Part shown: piece by piece, positions 12,004 through 24,181 of the stretch
How the letters are laid out: every line of letters begins with the position of its first letter
Numbering within the stretch: position 1 is the first letter of the stretch
Assembly (NCBI GenBank): GCA_043228905.1
Contig: JBHGNT010000003.1
Location: forward strand, 11,470,001 to 11,534,000
Length of the DNA: 64,000 bases
Direction: 5' to 3'
DNA from: Azolla caroliniana
Taxonomy: Eukaryota; Polypodiophyta
Made by a program: the position numbers and the translations under genes
Notes under the pieces: generated by a model
The model's database searches: none
The model's input: only the letters and a program-made list of their open reading frames with translations
What the model was told of the DNA's origin: nothing

Positions 12004-15000
12004 TTATTGCGGACCAGGTTTGTCCGGATACTTTCGGTGGAAATCAGCAAGAAGATCCTGTGCATTGGCAACATGCTCGACGGGTTCTCAAGTACGTTCG
12101 CTCGAACTATAACCGAGCCAATCGACCAAGTAATAAATTTTGTTGCGAACAAGTTTGGAATCGAGGATGGCAGCAACTTCATACTCCGGGCCGGCGTCCA
12201 ACTCCAGCGGGGGCGGCGGCGGTGTCACACGATCGGGAATGGTGTTTGCTTTATACGGTTCAAGAAGAGAACAATGGAAAACCGGATGTATCTGAAGCTG
12301 CGGAGGGAGATCAAGGCGGAATGTGACATCATTAATCTTACCCGTAATACGGAAGGGACCGAGTCGTCGATAATCCAACTTGTCGCACGGTCGAGTAGTC
12401 TTGATGTGACGACGTAAGAGCCATACTCGATCTCCGATGGCAAAAGAGGAGGGAATCCGATGATGATCCGCATAAGTCTTCTGTGTGCGTTGAGCATGAC
12501 GAAGGTGAGTAGAGAGATCCATCTGGATCTTGCGTAGCCTCTCCAAATGATCCTCGGCACGAGGGTTGGTAGGTAGCTCCGGGGTGTCGATCACCGACCA
12601 GTGAGGATGGAAACCGGCATAAGCGAAAAATGGGGAGACCCGAGTCGAGGAGTGAATAACATTATTATACGCAAACTCCGCAAAGTGGAGAATCTCGGCC
12701 CAATCGTCCTGTTGATAACTCAAGAAACACCGGAGATATTGCTCCAGCGTTTGGTTTGTTCGTTCCGCCTGCCCGTCAGTCTGTGGATGGTAGCCGGACG
12801 AGAGGTTGCAGGAGACCTTGAGCATCTTGAAGAGATGCTGCCAAAATTTGGAGACAAATTGCGGTCCTCGGTCATTGATGATGCTGTCTGGGAGGCCATG
12901 ATGACGAAATACCTCACGCATAACAAGGGCGGTAGTTTCCTCGCTAGTGATGGCTTTAGTACACGGCACAAAATGTGCCATCTTCATATATCGATCGATG
13001 ACGGTTAGGATACCATTGAACCCCTTCGAGACCGGCAGATCTGTGATAAAATGAAGACAAATAGACTACCACGGCTTACTTGGAATCGGTAAGGGTTCCA
13101 ACAAGCCATATGGATGGTGTCGTGGCATCTTTGCTCGGCAGCAAGCATCACAGGTCCAAACGTAGTCATCGACAAAACGGTGCATGTGGGGCCACCAAAA
13201 AGATCGTTGCACTAGCTCCAACGTCTTAGTACTACCGAAATGTCCTATCGTATGGGTGTCGTGACAATGCTGGACGATTTGAAGGCGACAGGAGCAATCG
13301 GGGACATATACACGCTTTTTAAAGAATAACAAACCATCATGATATTCGAATTGTCATTAGTCAATACCTGGTTGTTGAGACTGAGAACAGGATGCTCGAG
13401 AAGTATCAATGTGCGCCAGGACGTCTTGAGCAAAACTATCCGTCTTCAAGGTTGCACGTATGTCATCGGTAATCCGTGAATCCATCGGGGTGTGAAAAAT
13501 TCGCGTCGTGTGCAATTGTGTTGGTCCCAAGATTACTTGCTTTTGATTATCAAATGTTGCATCACCAGGACGAGGTGCAAGATATGAACGTCGTGATAGT
13601 GCATCTGCTTTTCCTTGCTGCTTCCCTGGTCGAAATGTGATTTTAAAGTCGAAACGCGTGAGGAATTGCGCCCACCGAGCTTGCCGTCGATTTAGTACAT
13701 GAGCATTCTGAAAATAAGCAAGATTTTTATGATCGCTAAAGAGAATGACCTGATGTGGAGAGCCCTCTAAGAAATGCCGCCATTGCACAAATGAATCCAC
13801 GATGGCTAATAACTCCTTGTCATGTATTTCGTAGTTGATTTCTGCGACATCGAATTTGCGCGAATGGAAAGCTACCGGATGCAACTCTTCTTTATCTCCT
13901 TGTTGAGAAAGGATGCTACCGAGGGCGAAATCTGATGCGTCGGCCTCCATGATGAATGGTTTGCTTGTATCCACATGAGCTAGAATCGGTGTTGATGTAA
14001 AGGCTTTCTTAAGATGCCGAAAAGCCATATCTGCTTCGATGGACCAAAGAAATGCTTGGCCCTTCTTCGTAAGTTGTGTGAGAGGTAAAATAATCTTTGA
14101 GTAATCCTGTATAAACTTACGGTAGAAGTTAGCAAAACCTAGAAAACATTGTACATCTCGTACCGACCGTGGAATTTGCCACTTTAGTACAGTTTGGATT
14201 TTTGCTGGATCCATGGCGATGCCCTTTGAGGAGATGCCGTAGCGTAGAAATTCCACTTGCTTGCAGTCAAAGCTACATTTTTCTAGCTTGGCATAAAGAC
14301 CATTCTTGTGGAGTCGCTTTAGTACTAATAGTACAAGAGAATCGTGCTCTTCCTGGGTCTTCGAATAAATCAATAGATCATCCAGATAGATGATCAAATA
14401 GATATCCAAGAGGTCTCTGAATATATCATTTGCCATGTGTTGGAAGACTGCAGGTGCATTGGTTAGGCCGGATGGCATAATAGTATACTCGAAATGCCCA
14501 TACCGCGTGCGAAAGGCGGTCTTCCATTCATCTCCCGGTCGGATCCGCACGAGGTTATATGCTCCCCGTAGGTCGATTTTAGTAAAAAACTTGGCACCAT
14601 TAACTCCCTCTAAAAGGCTTGATATAAGAGGAAGTGCATACCTATTCCAGATGGTGACCTTATTCAATCCGTGGTAATCAACGACGAGACGAAGTGAGCC
14701 ATCTTTCTTCTTGACAAAGAAGATGGGTGCACCGGCCGGAGATTTCGAATGACGGATGAACCCGCTTGCCAAGTTCTCCTCTATGTAGGCTCGAAGGACT
14801 TCTAACTCGGTGGGTGACAAGTTGTAAATTGGTCTCCATGGTGGCTCGGTTCCTGGTTGTAAATCGATGGGACAGTCATAGGGACGGTGATGAGGAAGGG
14901 TACCGGCTTTTACCTTGTCAAATACATCGGCATAAGGATGATATTTTGCCGGAAGTTGTACTGAGGAGTCCTTCTTAGTAGTGCTGGAAGGATGTACTGA

Positions 15001-15546
15001 TATTGCAAATAGGAACATTGCCTCCTTGTGTCCTGCTTTGCGTAATTGATGGAGTGAAATGGTCGAAACTCGGTGAGTAGACTCTTGGGGTGGTCGATAT
15101 CGGACTTCTCTTGTTCTCCAATCTATGGCTGGATTATGTAATTCAAACCAAGGTAATCCTAGGACAATGGGATGCTCTGGACTACTAATTATATTAAATG
15201 ATATTACACACACAAAACTACCTAGGACAACTTGAATGGGTTCTGATTCTTCTACAATATTCCCGGAAGCAATGGGACGACCATCAATGACCACTACAGA
15301 TGCGGGACAAGGAAGTTTCCTTAGGGATATCTGAGAAGCTTGGGCAAAATTTCGATCCATAAAACAGGAATTAGCTCTGGAATCTAAGAGTGCTAGGACG
15401 GGTACTGGGGGAGTACTTTTAGTACTAACAATGACTTGGGCTAGGAACACATTGCTAACTTGCTTGGAAGGAATGGAACCACTAATGGGCTGTACAGATC
15501 TAGGGCTGCTGTCCAACCAAACGGCTCCTATTTTGGCTAGACTCAA
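12004..15546 (-). pseudogene. pol: Chromovirus pol (protease, RT, RNase H, integrase, chromodomain) with stops
   Basis: Read on the minus strand. The 729-codon open part (15,546-13,357) has the protease site LLDSRANSCF (usual D-S/T-G changed to D-S-R), reverse transcriptase with the catalytic YLDD, and RNase H (MEADASDFALG, DHKNLAY). The same frame continues through two adjacent stops (TAATGA, about 13,354-13,359) into the integrase zinc finger (13,332-13,066), a TAG at 13,066, the D,D-35-E core (SSGYHPQTDGQAERTNQ; 12,987-12,088) and a chromodomain (ILDSKLVRNKIYYLVDWLGY). After one more stop it ends FHRKYPDKPGPQ at 12,004. It overlaps the end of gag by 4 nt in another frame. Confidence 0.9.
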
Positions 15547-16745
15547 TCGTTTAACTCTTCATCTAATTGAGTCAGGATTTCAAATTTGTTTGAGATACTT
15601 GGGCTATTAGTACTATGAATAGTATCTGACACTCTATTAGTACTATTAATACTATCAGACACTCCGAAGGGAAGAATTGACTCGGGTTTAGTACAGGTGA
15701 CGATTTGATTTACCTGTCTTCTTGGCCTATGGGGACAATTGATGGCGATATGCCCTGGTCCACCACAATAAAGACATAATCTATTGGCACGTCGTCGTTG
15801 CTTTTCTTCTTCCGATAACGGGCCGCGTCGACGCATGGTGTCGATCTCCATCGGTGTAGGAATATTGGCTTGAGGTATATCGCGTGCAAACGGTTTAGCC
15901 GTGACTGAGGCGTATGTGGGTTCCGGCCGAGAGCGTGGTATTTGTAACTGACGTTCCAAACGCCGTTCGAAAAGGCGGTTGTCGCATCGGACCGCTCGAC
16001 TGATTGCCTCCGTAAGAGACTTTGGTTCTTCGGGGAAGGTTAAAAGCAAATCTTTGACATCATTGCGCAAGCCGTAGTGAAACTGCTCCATGAGGGCCTG
16101 ATCATCCCAGGGGATATCTGAGGCGAGTAGACGGAAATCCGCCGCGTAGGCAGAGGCTGGACGATCGCCTTGACGCAATCTTCGGATCTTGTTGATCGCC
16201 GTCCTGATGCTATCGGTATCTCCAAAGCAGGCTTTAAACTCACCAATAAAATCTTCAAAGTTATTAAGCAAGGGCGATTGTTTTTCTAGAAGCGGAGCGA
16301 ACCATGCCAAGGTTGAGCCGCTAAGTAACGTGCCTATTAGGCCGACTCGAGTTGCATGAATGGGATATCGGGAAGGATGCATCTGGATGACTAAGCATAC
16401 CTGATTAAGGAATCCCCGGAATTGCGATCGCGTTCCATCAAATTTCACAGGAAGTCCAATCTTGGGCTCTTTATGAAATCCTTGGGGACTTGATCCTTGT
16501 TGTTGCAACACTGCTTCGAGTTGTTGTACTCGTAACGCTAACTCCCCATGTTGTTGTTGCGTTTGTTGTTTTTCGAGAGCGATTTGTTGCAGATCCCCTA
16601 TCAACCGTTGGTTTTCTTGTTCCAGGGCAACAAACTTTTCTTTTAGGCATTGTAACTCAGAGAAAACGGATTGATATTCTTGGGCGCTAACAGTAGCCAT
16701 AGTATAGGGAAAAGGGTAGGAGGATGAGGGAGAACGACAAGCCAA
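15543..16745 (-). CDS. gag: Chromovirus Gag with one zinc knuckle
   Basis: A 400-codon open frame. It has a Gln-rich coiled coil (about residues 30-90), the retrotransposon Gag core around residues 95-250, and a CCHC knuckle CLYCGGPGHIAINC near residue 325. The first ATG (16,745) lies only 12 nt inside the LTR, over the primer site; the ATG at 16,700 (MATVSAQEY) is the likelier start. Gag binds the RNA and forms the particle. The C-terminus contains a duplicated VSDSINSTN / VSDTIHSTN segment in which the DNA is TAGTACTA. The frame is intact, unlike pol. Confidence 0.85.
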   Translation of the reverse strand: MACRSPSSSYPFPYTMATVSAQEYQSVFSELQCLKEKFVALEQENQRLIGDLQQIALEKQQTQQQHGELALRVQQLEAVLQQQGSSPQGFHKEPKIGLPVKFDGTRSQFRGFLNQVCLVIQMHPSRYPIHATRVGLIGTLLSGSTLAWFAPLLEKQSPLLNNFEDFIGEFKACFGDTDSIRTAINKIRRLRQGDRPASAYAADFRLLASDIPWDDQALMEQFHYGLRNDVKDLLLTFPEEPKSLTEAISRAVRCDNRLFERRLERQLQIPRSRPEPTYASVTAKPFARDIPQANIPTPMEIDTMRRRGPLSEEEKQRRRANRLCLYCGGPGHIAINCPHRPRRQVNQIVTCTKPESILPFGVSDSINSTNRVSDTIHSTNSPSISNKFEILTQLDEELND

Positions 16746-16757
16746 ATTGGTTCAAAC

Positions 16758-17200
16758 TGTCAGGAATAGTACTAAAGCAGAGATGGAATTAGTACTAAGA
16801 AGAGCAATACTATTAGTACTAAGAGGACGGGACTGCGTAAGATTCCCGAGAGAGGAAGTGAGAAGAGGAGAGAGAGAGATAGCGAGGATGAGAGAGAGAG
16901 AAAGATGATGACAGCAGCTAATATATTATGTGAAAAGATAAGTACAAGCGGTTAAGAGGCTTAAGACTGGCGTTGAACCAATTTGGTTCAAAACAATGCC
17001 TTGTGCCTCCTTTTATAGTGTTTTTAGGAATAATCCTGAAACTTCTAGAATGTTCCAAAGAGATCTGGAATATACATCAATTTTCTATGATAAAGCATAA
17101 ATGAAAATAATATCCTACAAATTACAATTCATAGTCTAATGGTAAGAGCTCGACCCATGTAACATAAGGTCATGGGTTCGAGTCTTGCCATATCATGACA
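16758..17200 (-). repeat. 5' LTR of the chromovirus (443 bp)
   Basis: Same sequence and features as the copy at 11,520-11,962. The sequence just inside (GTTTGAACCAATTTGGC on the element's strand) would be the primer site; it does not match initiator Met and I cannot name the tRNA. Confidence 0.9.
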
Positions 17201-17321
17201 CTATCTCCTCAATCATGTCGGCCTCACACTTTTTATCTCCCTTGGTCATGCAAGCTTTGCTCATGCTTGCACCTTCATCACTTGATGTTTCAAACATGAT
17301 GCATGTTCCGAAACATTTGTC

Positions 17322-18029
17322 CTAGCTTGAAGTGACATTCACCACCCTCGATTCATTGGTTTCATTTTTCATCATTGTTTCTTTCCAAGACGAGAAGGCA
17401 TCTTGTTCCACATCTTCTCCCGTGGTGCTGTCGTACCGAACTCGAGCCTTCATATTGACCGTATCATTACTCCACCTTTGTTGGGAAGTTTCTTCTTCCT
17501 TGATAACCATTTTAATTGGTTTTGGTTCCATTATAAGATTCTCTTTGGCCTCGACTTGCACCTTTAAATTCTCATATGCCTCGTTTATGAAGGCCTCTAT
17601 GTCGAGTACCATCGAACCTTCCCTCTTCAAGCTCTCTTCTTTAGGTGGTAGTTTGTAGTTTCTTCCCGTCCTCCTTTCACCATCCGTCATGGGTTGTGTT
17701 GTTGCCGATGAGAATCTTGTCTTCCTCTTATCGTGTAGTTGACATTCTCTTTCCACTTTCATCCAATCCTCGGTGAGGCCATTTGCACCATCATCACCCT
17801 CAAGTCGGATTCCAATGGTCTTCCTTTCCTTCCGATTGATTGACTTCATGAACATTAGGATTTTTTCTTCCCCCACCAATCTTTGATCTCGCTTCGAGAG
17901 TTGTCCAAAGTGACACTCGAACTCAACGAAAACATGCATGGCACTTTGGTGGGTCTTTAATGATGATACCCATTGGCCGAACTCGTATAGACTGCATCTC
18001 TTTGGCTCTTTGTATCTATATGCCTCCAT
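17322..18029 (-). CDS. gag: Gag-like protein of the gag-only element, N-terminally truncated
   Basis: A 235-codon frame. Residues 1-110 align with the gag at 63,128-64,000 (shared QRLVGE.K.LMF.KSI.RKER, then GLTEDW), but the first 95 or so residues of that protein are absent: the frame starts at MEAYRYKEP, only 45 nt from the LTR and next to the primer site. The rest is charged, without a zinc knuckle or enzyme motif. The deletion joins the leader directly to the middle of gag. Confidence 0.65.
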   Translation of the reverse strand: MEAYRYKEPKRCSLYEFGQWVSSLKTHQSAMHVFVEFECHFGQLSKRDQRLVGEEKILMFMKSINRKERKTIGIRLEGDDGANGLTEDWMKVERECQLHDKRKTRFSSATTQPMTDGERRTGRNYKLPPKEESLKREGSMVLDIEAFINEAYENLKVQVEAKENLIMEPKPIKMVIKEEETSQQRWSNDTVNMKARVRYDSTTGEDVEQDAFSSWKETMMKNETNESRVVNVTSS

Positions 18030-18044
18030 GAGATATCCTCCTAC

Positions 18045-18074
18045 TGCCTCGTTTCACGTCGGGTTCACCAAAGA
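18045..18074 (-). promoter_or_regulatory. Primer binding site of the gag-only element
   Basis: On the element's strand: TTTGGTGAACCCGACGTGAA just inside the LTR. The same site (TTGGTGAACCCGACGTGA) follows the LTR at 63,090. I cannot name the matching tRNA with confidence. Extra copies of this site occur inside the LTR repeats (about 18,160, 18,265 and 9,265). Confidence 0.65.
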
Positions 18075-19872
18075 TGTCGCGAAAATACCACGAGGACACG
18101 TGAACTTGAGGCAGGACCCCGGGGCCTCCCGCCAGAGGATATCACCCTGCCGCCTCGTTTCACGTTGGGTTCACCAAAGATGTCGCGAAAATACCATGAG
18201 GACACGTGAACTTGAGGCAAGACCCCGAGGCCTTCCACCAGAGGATATCACCCTGCTGCCTCGTTTCACGTTAGGTTCACCAAAGATGTCGCGAAAATAC
18301 GACAAGGATACATGAACTTGAGGCAGAACCCCGGGGCCTCCGACCAGAGAATATCAAATTCGTGTTTTTATGTATTAAGAATTAACCGAAATAAGAAAGA
18401 TTGACAAATTTCACTAACAAACAGAAAGAAAGATTACAATTAATCCCAAGATTGGGATTACAAAAAGTTTGCTAAAGGAGATTGCTAGAGTAATAGATTA
18501 GAAGTATTTGAGATATGGATTCGATAGAAAATTAGGGTTTTTTGGCTTTGATGAGAGATTATGGTTTATGAGTTCCATAGCTTCCGTATGGAAAATTTGG
18601 AATTATGAGTGATAGATCCCCTAAGAAAATTTGGATTCTTCCATTTTGTTTCTCACCCATACACTTGCATGAACGAACTTCAGATTGCATCTCCCATCCC
18701 TTTGCATGCATTCCACATGGCGTTTTTACTTTAGTTGCATGATCTCTCCACATTTTCTTTTCATGCCTTCCATATGATCTTTACTTTATGCATGCTCTCC
18801 AACATTAGTTGCATGCGTCCACATGGCCTTTACTTTAGTTTTCTTTACTTTACTTTAATTCGCCGCATGATCCAATCCGTCCGGTCCGCGTCCAGCCTCG
18901 TCCGGTCGTCGGTTCCATCTGATCACTGGTTCCCAGTTCCCGGTTGCAGGCTTCGCCCAATTTCCGGCTCCATTCGATTGCCGGATTCGCCTGTTCTGGT
19001 TTGATTGCGAACCGGTTCCGGTTTGATGACCGATCAGTTTCGGTTTGATTGCCGAGCGGTTCCGATTTGATTGCCGACTGGTTTCGGTATGTTTTCAGGC
19101 CGGTTCCAGTTTGCTTACCGACCGACCTTTACTTTAGTTTTCTTTACTTTACTTTAATTCGCCGCATGATCCAATCCGTCTGGTCCGCATCTAGCCTCGT
19201 CTGGTCATCGGTTCCATCCGATTACTGGTTCCCGGTTGCAGGCTCCGCCCAGCTTCCAGCTCCATTCGATTGCCGGTTTCGCCAGTTCTGGTTTGATTGC
19301 GAACCGGTTCCGGTTTGATGACCGATCAGTTTCGGTTTGATTGCTGATTAGTTCCGATTTTATTGCCGACTACTTCCGGTATGTTTTTGGGCCGGTTCCG
19401 GTTTGCTTACCGACCGGTTTCGGTTTGATTTCCGTCCGGTTCCAATTTGGTTCTGAATTGATTTCCGGCCAGTTCTGGATTGGTTTCCGGCCAATTCCGG
19501 TTCCATTACCGACTGGTTCCATTTTATTGCCAATCGGTTTTTGAGAAATTGGCCACATTCATCCATCTAGACAAAGTGACCAAAGTGCTCTTAGAACAAA
19601 TGAAAAATGAGGGATCTCAATGTGCTTATATAGCCAGGGCCTTAGTTTCCTATCTATGTGGGATAAATCATAGTTCTATTTTCTTTATCTTCTTAAACTT
19701 TATGTTGTCATAACTTGATATGTAGTTGTCCATTTTGTATGTTGTAAAATGCATTTTGAAGCTCTTCAGTACATACATCTTTCTATAACAAGCTATTAAT
19801 CTAATCTAAAATAATTATTTCATTATTATTTTTTACATAGTTTTCATATCGTGTGTGAAAAACCACACGACA
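18075..19872 (-). repeat. 5' LTR of the gag-only element (1,798 bp)
   Basis: TGTCGCGAAAATACC...CCACACGACA. It is longer than its partner for two reasons. The first unit occurs three times with a 106-bp period (18,075, 18,181, 18,287), each ending in a primer-site copy. A block of about 300 bp beginning 'ctttactttagttttcttt' is also duplicated (about 18,825 and 19,126). Confidence 0.85.
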
Positions 19873-19876
19873 ACGT

Positions 19877-20728
19877 AAAGCATTGAAAGAGCGTTGCTTA
19901 GTGGCTGGCTTTGGACGCCTTTACAAGCAAAAGACGAATCTCTGCATGCCAGCTTATTATCTTGCAATGTTATTGGTGCTAGGTAAGGAGTTTCAGTATT
20001 GGGCATCACTTTCGAAATATCTCGAGTAATGGGTTCATGTGAGTGCATGAACAATCCAACTGCTCTACTAGGTTGCTTCCTGCGTTGTTTCGCAGCGTGC
20101 TCCCCTTTGGTGGCACGACACGGCATGCGCGCACTTGTCTTCCTGCATTCTGTTCGCTGAGCGCAAAGCGTCGACAAAGAAAGCAACTACCTTTTCATTA
20201 TTATACTGTAATCCAAACGCAAACAAAAAAACCGCCATGAATATCAAGAACTGAACAAGAAGCCACAACAAAATCAAGTCAAGTCTACAAAAGCTTAATC
20301 TGTTTGTTTTTCATAAAAAATTGGATACAAAGTCAGTACTAACCCATAAGGCTCTGTTTCAGATTCAAAACTAGCGTTCAACTATTGAGATTTGACTCTA
20401 GGTCACGCCTTCATTTTGTGTTTTCCGCTTGAAACATAATATTGCTCGTTGTACCGAAACGGATCCGTGAAAATTTTTTAATCCGCTGTTAGCGTAAAAA
20501 ATTGTAAACAAGGGGGTATAAAATATTGAAATGAAATTATACGTAGAAAACAAGGAGAAAATAAACAAATTGTGTCATATATTCCAGGAACCAATACATC
20601 AAACTTGCCTCAACCTAAATCTCTAGAACTGGACCCGAAAAAGCCACTTGGGTTTGTGATTAATTAGGTCTCAACGATAACACTAAGGTTAGTAATCCGA
20701 CTCAACACTAAATTGACCAGATTAGCAT
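19877..20728. other. Unassigned DNA right of the gag-only element
   Basis: It continues the sequence interrupted at 9,177 (the ACGT duplication joins them). No gene or repeat is recognised. It may belong to the same mitochondrial-like stretch as the tRNA relic. Confidence 0.35.
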
Positions 20729-20733
20729 AATAG

Positions 20734-20965
20734 TGTGTGGAAATAACTCTCGGCCACAATCAAGTCTTCAACAAGGAATAGAAGAGAACAAACTGAAAAC
20801 TAGATGCCACATGATGTTTACATGGAAAACCCTAAAACATGAAGAAAACCACGGGAGCCCACCGATTCCAACTATCACTATGAGAGGAGGAATACAATGT
20901 GAGCCTTAGAGGCAACGACTTCGAGCTCTATCTCTTCGTCAAACCGGCATTTACAACAGAAACTA

Positions 20966-21014
<49 letters not shown>

Positions 21015-21295
21015 GCAACAACTCTATCAACACTCTGTCACATCATCACTAAAGTGATTGCCCTAAGTCATATTTATACATATATGACTTTTGGGCTATT
21101 TGCAAATATAGCCTCAGTGGGCTTATCCTAACATATTTACAAATATGTCATTGGATCCGGTTCGCACCGGATCCATCCGGATTCACTGGTTCTGGTTTCC
21201 GGATCTTATCCGAAACCCTTCCGAATCCGGCTTCTTCATCTAGCTCATCCAGTTCTCATCTGGATCCCATTCGGAGGGGGACCGAATTCCCAACA
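20734..21295 (-). repeat. 3' LTR of the copia element (562 bp)
   Basis: Plus strand TGTGTGGAAATAA...GAATTCCCAACA. It contains a (CT)n run at 20,967-21,010. The polypurine tract (AGTGAAGGGGGAGT on the element's strand) is just inside at 21,296-21,310. Confidence 0.85.
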
Positions 21296-24181
21296 ACTCC
21301 CCCTTCACTCCGGCATGGGATTTCTCGTTAATCTGATTCGTCTTCGACACCGTCCAACTTATCGGTTGAAAGCACCTTGGTCATCATATCCGATATGTTC
21401 TCCTTTGTGTGGATCTTCGTCATCACGAAGTCTTGATCTTCTACCTTCTCCCGGAGCTAGTGATATCTCCTCTGGATGTGCTTGGTCCAGGAATGGTAGG
21501 TCGCATTCTTCGCAAGGTGGATGGCACTTTGACTATCGCAGTAGAGCTAATATTGCTCATCTCAGATTCCTAGCTCTCCGATGAATTCCTTCATCCATAT
21601 TACTTCCTTGCCGGCTTCCACAACTGCCATATACTCCGCTTCCATTGTTGATAGGGCAACGGACTTTTGCAGCCTCAACTGCCATGATACAGCTCCCCCT
21701 ACATAAGTCATGACATATCCGGATATAAACCGGCCGGTATCCGTATCAGTCGATATATCCGAATCCGTGAATCCGTCAAGTTGGGGTTTACCGGAGCCAA
21801 ACTGGAGGCACATACTTGAAGTGCATTTCAGATACCGGAGTATCTACTTGACCGTGTTCCAGTGCTCTCTTCCTGGATTGCTCATGAAATGAATGACTAC
21901 TCTGACAACATATGCTATATCTGGCCGGGTGCACACGATTGCATACATTAGGCTTCTAATGGCTAAGGCGTATGGTATCTTCGTCATATCCGACTTCTCT
22001 ACCTTTGTCTTTAGGCTCTGCTTTCCGGACAACTTACAGTTTACCGGAAGTGTCGATCTGACCGGTTTCGCCTTCGACATGTTGAACCGTTGAAGCACCT
22101 TTGTCACATACTTCTCCTGTGACAGCCACAACAATTTCCTCAACCGGTCCCGGATGATGTGCATCCCCAAAATCTGTCTTGCCGGACCCAAGTCTTTCAT
22201 TGAGAAGGTCCGGTTTAGAGCGTTCTTCATCATTCTTATCTTGACTTGGTCTCGTCCGACCATGAACAATTCAGGAAATCTCCTTTGCCAAATTTCTGCA
22301 CAAACATGCAGTCTTGTGGTACCCTTGATCCGTCATGAAGGAGTCGAACTTCCGATACCATTGCCAGGGGGCTTGGTTCAATCCGTATAAGCTCTTCTTT
22401 AGCAGGCATACCAAGTGCTCCTTTCCTTTCCTCTCAAAACCTTCCGGTTGATGCATGTAGATCTCTTCTTTGAGGTCGCCATGTAGGAATGTTGTCTTGA
22501 CGTCTAGTTGCTCTACCTCGAGGTCCATGCTTGCCGCTATGCCCAATACCATCCGGATGGATGTCATCTTTACTACTGGGGCAAAGATCTCGTCGAAATC
22601 CACTCATTTCTTCTACTGGAACCCCTTGACTACGATCAGGGCTTCGTATCTTGGTGGATTTCCGGCGTCTCCTAGTTTCAACTCGTACACCCACTTGTTC
22701 CGGAGTGCCCTCTTTCCTTTCGGCAACTCTGTCAGTTTGTATCTGTTGTTCTCATGTAGGGAATCCATCTCGTCTTGCATGGCACTCAACCACTTGCGGT
22801 TGTGAATGTATTTCTTTGCATCTTCGAAGCTCTCTAGCTCCCCCTCATCGGTCAACAATACGTACTCTGCATCTGGAAATCTCCGGGTGGCTTTTCTCTC
22901 CCTTTGCAGATATCTCCGACCTTGGTCTTCGACAACCGGTTCTTCCATCTGATCGTCATCCTCATCTGTTTCGGGGACTTGTCCGGTTCCGATTTCAGCT
23001 TCCTCTTCTTCTTCTTTGGTCGGTTCGGTTTCGGCTCCGAATCCGGCCGGTTCTTCGAGTGTCATCCGGCTTCCAGCTGGATGGGTCCTCAACTCCTTCA
23101 TCTGATCTTTGTTTGTCGACCCGGAATTCATTATCTTCTTCTTTGACACCCAGTTGGCAATGGTCTTATCCTCCATGAAGATAATGTCCCAACTCTAGAA
23201 GACCTTCTTGTCGACCAAGTCTCACACTTGGTAGCGAAACTCGTTGTCGCCATATCCGAGGAATGTGCATGGCTTGGACTTCGGATCCAGCTTTGCTCTC
23301 TTGTCCTTTGCAACATGCACATATGCGAGACACCCAAATACCTTCAGATGCCAGTAAGACACGTCTTTACCGATGCATACTCTCTGTGGTGTGTCTCCTT
23401 CCAAGGGTGCCGAGGGTGACCTGTTAATCACGTACGTTGCCGTCATCAACACCTCAACCCAAAACGTCTTGGGTAGCTTTGCATGTGCCAGCATGGTCCG
23501 GACTCTCTCCATTATGGTCTAGTTCATCCGTTCGGTCAGCCCATTCAATTCCGGCGTCTTCGGCACGGTGACTTTGAGCTGGATTCCCTTCGACCGATAG
23601 TATTCCTCGAACTTCCCCCGATATTCTCCTCCATTATCTGCTTGAACCGCCTTCCACTTCCTGTCGGTTTTTGTTTCCAGTCTGGTCCTTCCTCTTCAAC
23701 GGTGAGACCCACAACTTCCGGCTATGGTCATCTATGAACATCACAAAGTACCGCGATTTGGCATGTGACTTCGTGTCCACTTGACACACATCGGTATGCA
23801 CCAGCTTCAATGGTGCATTCCATCTCATCGGTTGTCTTGACCGGAAGGAGGTTCTCTGGCACATATGACACCGTCTCTTGTGCCACAGCTCACCAGCAGT
23901 GCCGAATGTTACGATGACTTCAGCCCGGCATACACGGGCATGCATCAGGTACAATCTGTTGATCTTCCGGGATAAACCCACAATCAGGCTTCGTTTGCTG
24001 AATTTCATGACTCCGTTCCGGATGCTACCTGTGTAGCCTTCATCATCTAGCCCACCAGCTGATATCAGGTTCAACCGAACCTCCGGAACGTGTCAGACTT
24101 CTTTCAACGACAATTTGCATCCGGTTGATGTTGTCAACAACACATCTCCTATGCTGACAATTCGGCATGTACCTTCATTCC
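21296..24181 (-). pseudogene. pol: Copia pol: integrase, RT, RNase H, decayed
   Basis: Reading down the minus strand: GAG-pre-integrase/integrase start (LWHKRRCHMCQ, about 23,880), integrase core (HTDVCQVDTKSHA, FIDDHSRKLW), its C-terminal part (23,512-23,222), then reverse transcriptase (22,805-22,270; FAPVVKMTSIRMVLGIAASM) and RNase H (22,269-21,562; STMEAEYMAVVEAGKE). Several frame breaks. At 22,262-22,275 the sequence jumps from GDFL to FMVGRD, deleting the segment that should hold catalytic YVDD. Interrupted at 24,181 by the next element. Confidence 0.85.

Larger units (their letters stand above)
11520..17200 (-). mobile_element. Ty3/gypsy chromovirus, near-complete, nested
   Basis: Two nearly identical 443-bp LTRs bound a gag and a pol gene in normal order on the minus strand, ending in a chromodomain. 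Target duplication is unclear: the outer flanks are CTAAC (left) and CTATC (right). Near identity of the LTRs says the insertion is young, yet pol has five in-frame stop codons, so it was probably copied in trans. The palindrome TAGTACTA recurs through the element. Confidence 0.9.
9182..19872 (-). mobile_element. Non-autonomous, gag-only LTR retrotransposon with a nested chromovirus
   Basis: Complete element: LTRs at 9,182-10,576 and 18,075-19,872, flanked by the 4-bp target duplication ACGT (9,178-9,181 and 19,873-19,876). Its own internal DNA (10,577-11,519 and 17,201-18,074) holds only a truncated gag-like frame and a charged repeat region; there is no protease, reverse transcriptase or integrase. 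It must have been mobilised by another element's enzymes. A related gag lies at 63,128-64,000. The chromovirus at 11,520-17,200 inserted later. Confidence 0.85.

Noticed and set aside
22651-23178. 175-codon plus-strand frame
   Set aside because: Antisense to the copia pol gene, which has clear RT and integrase motifs.
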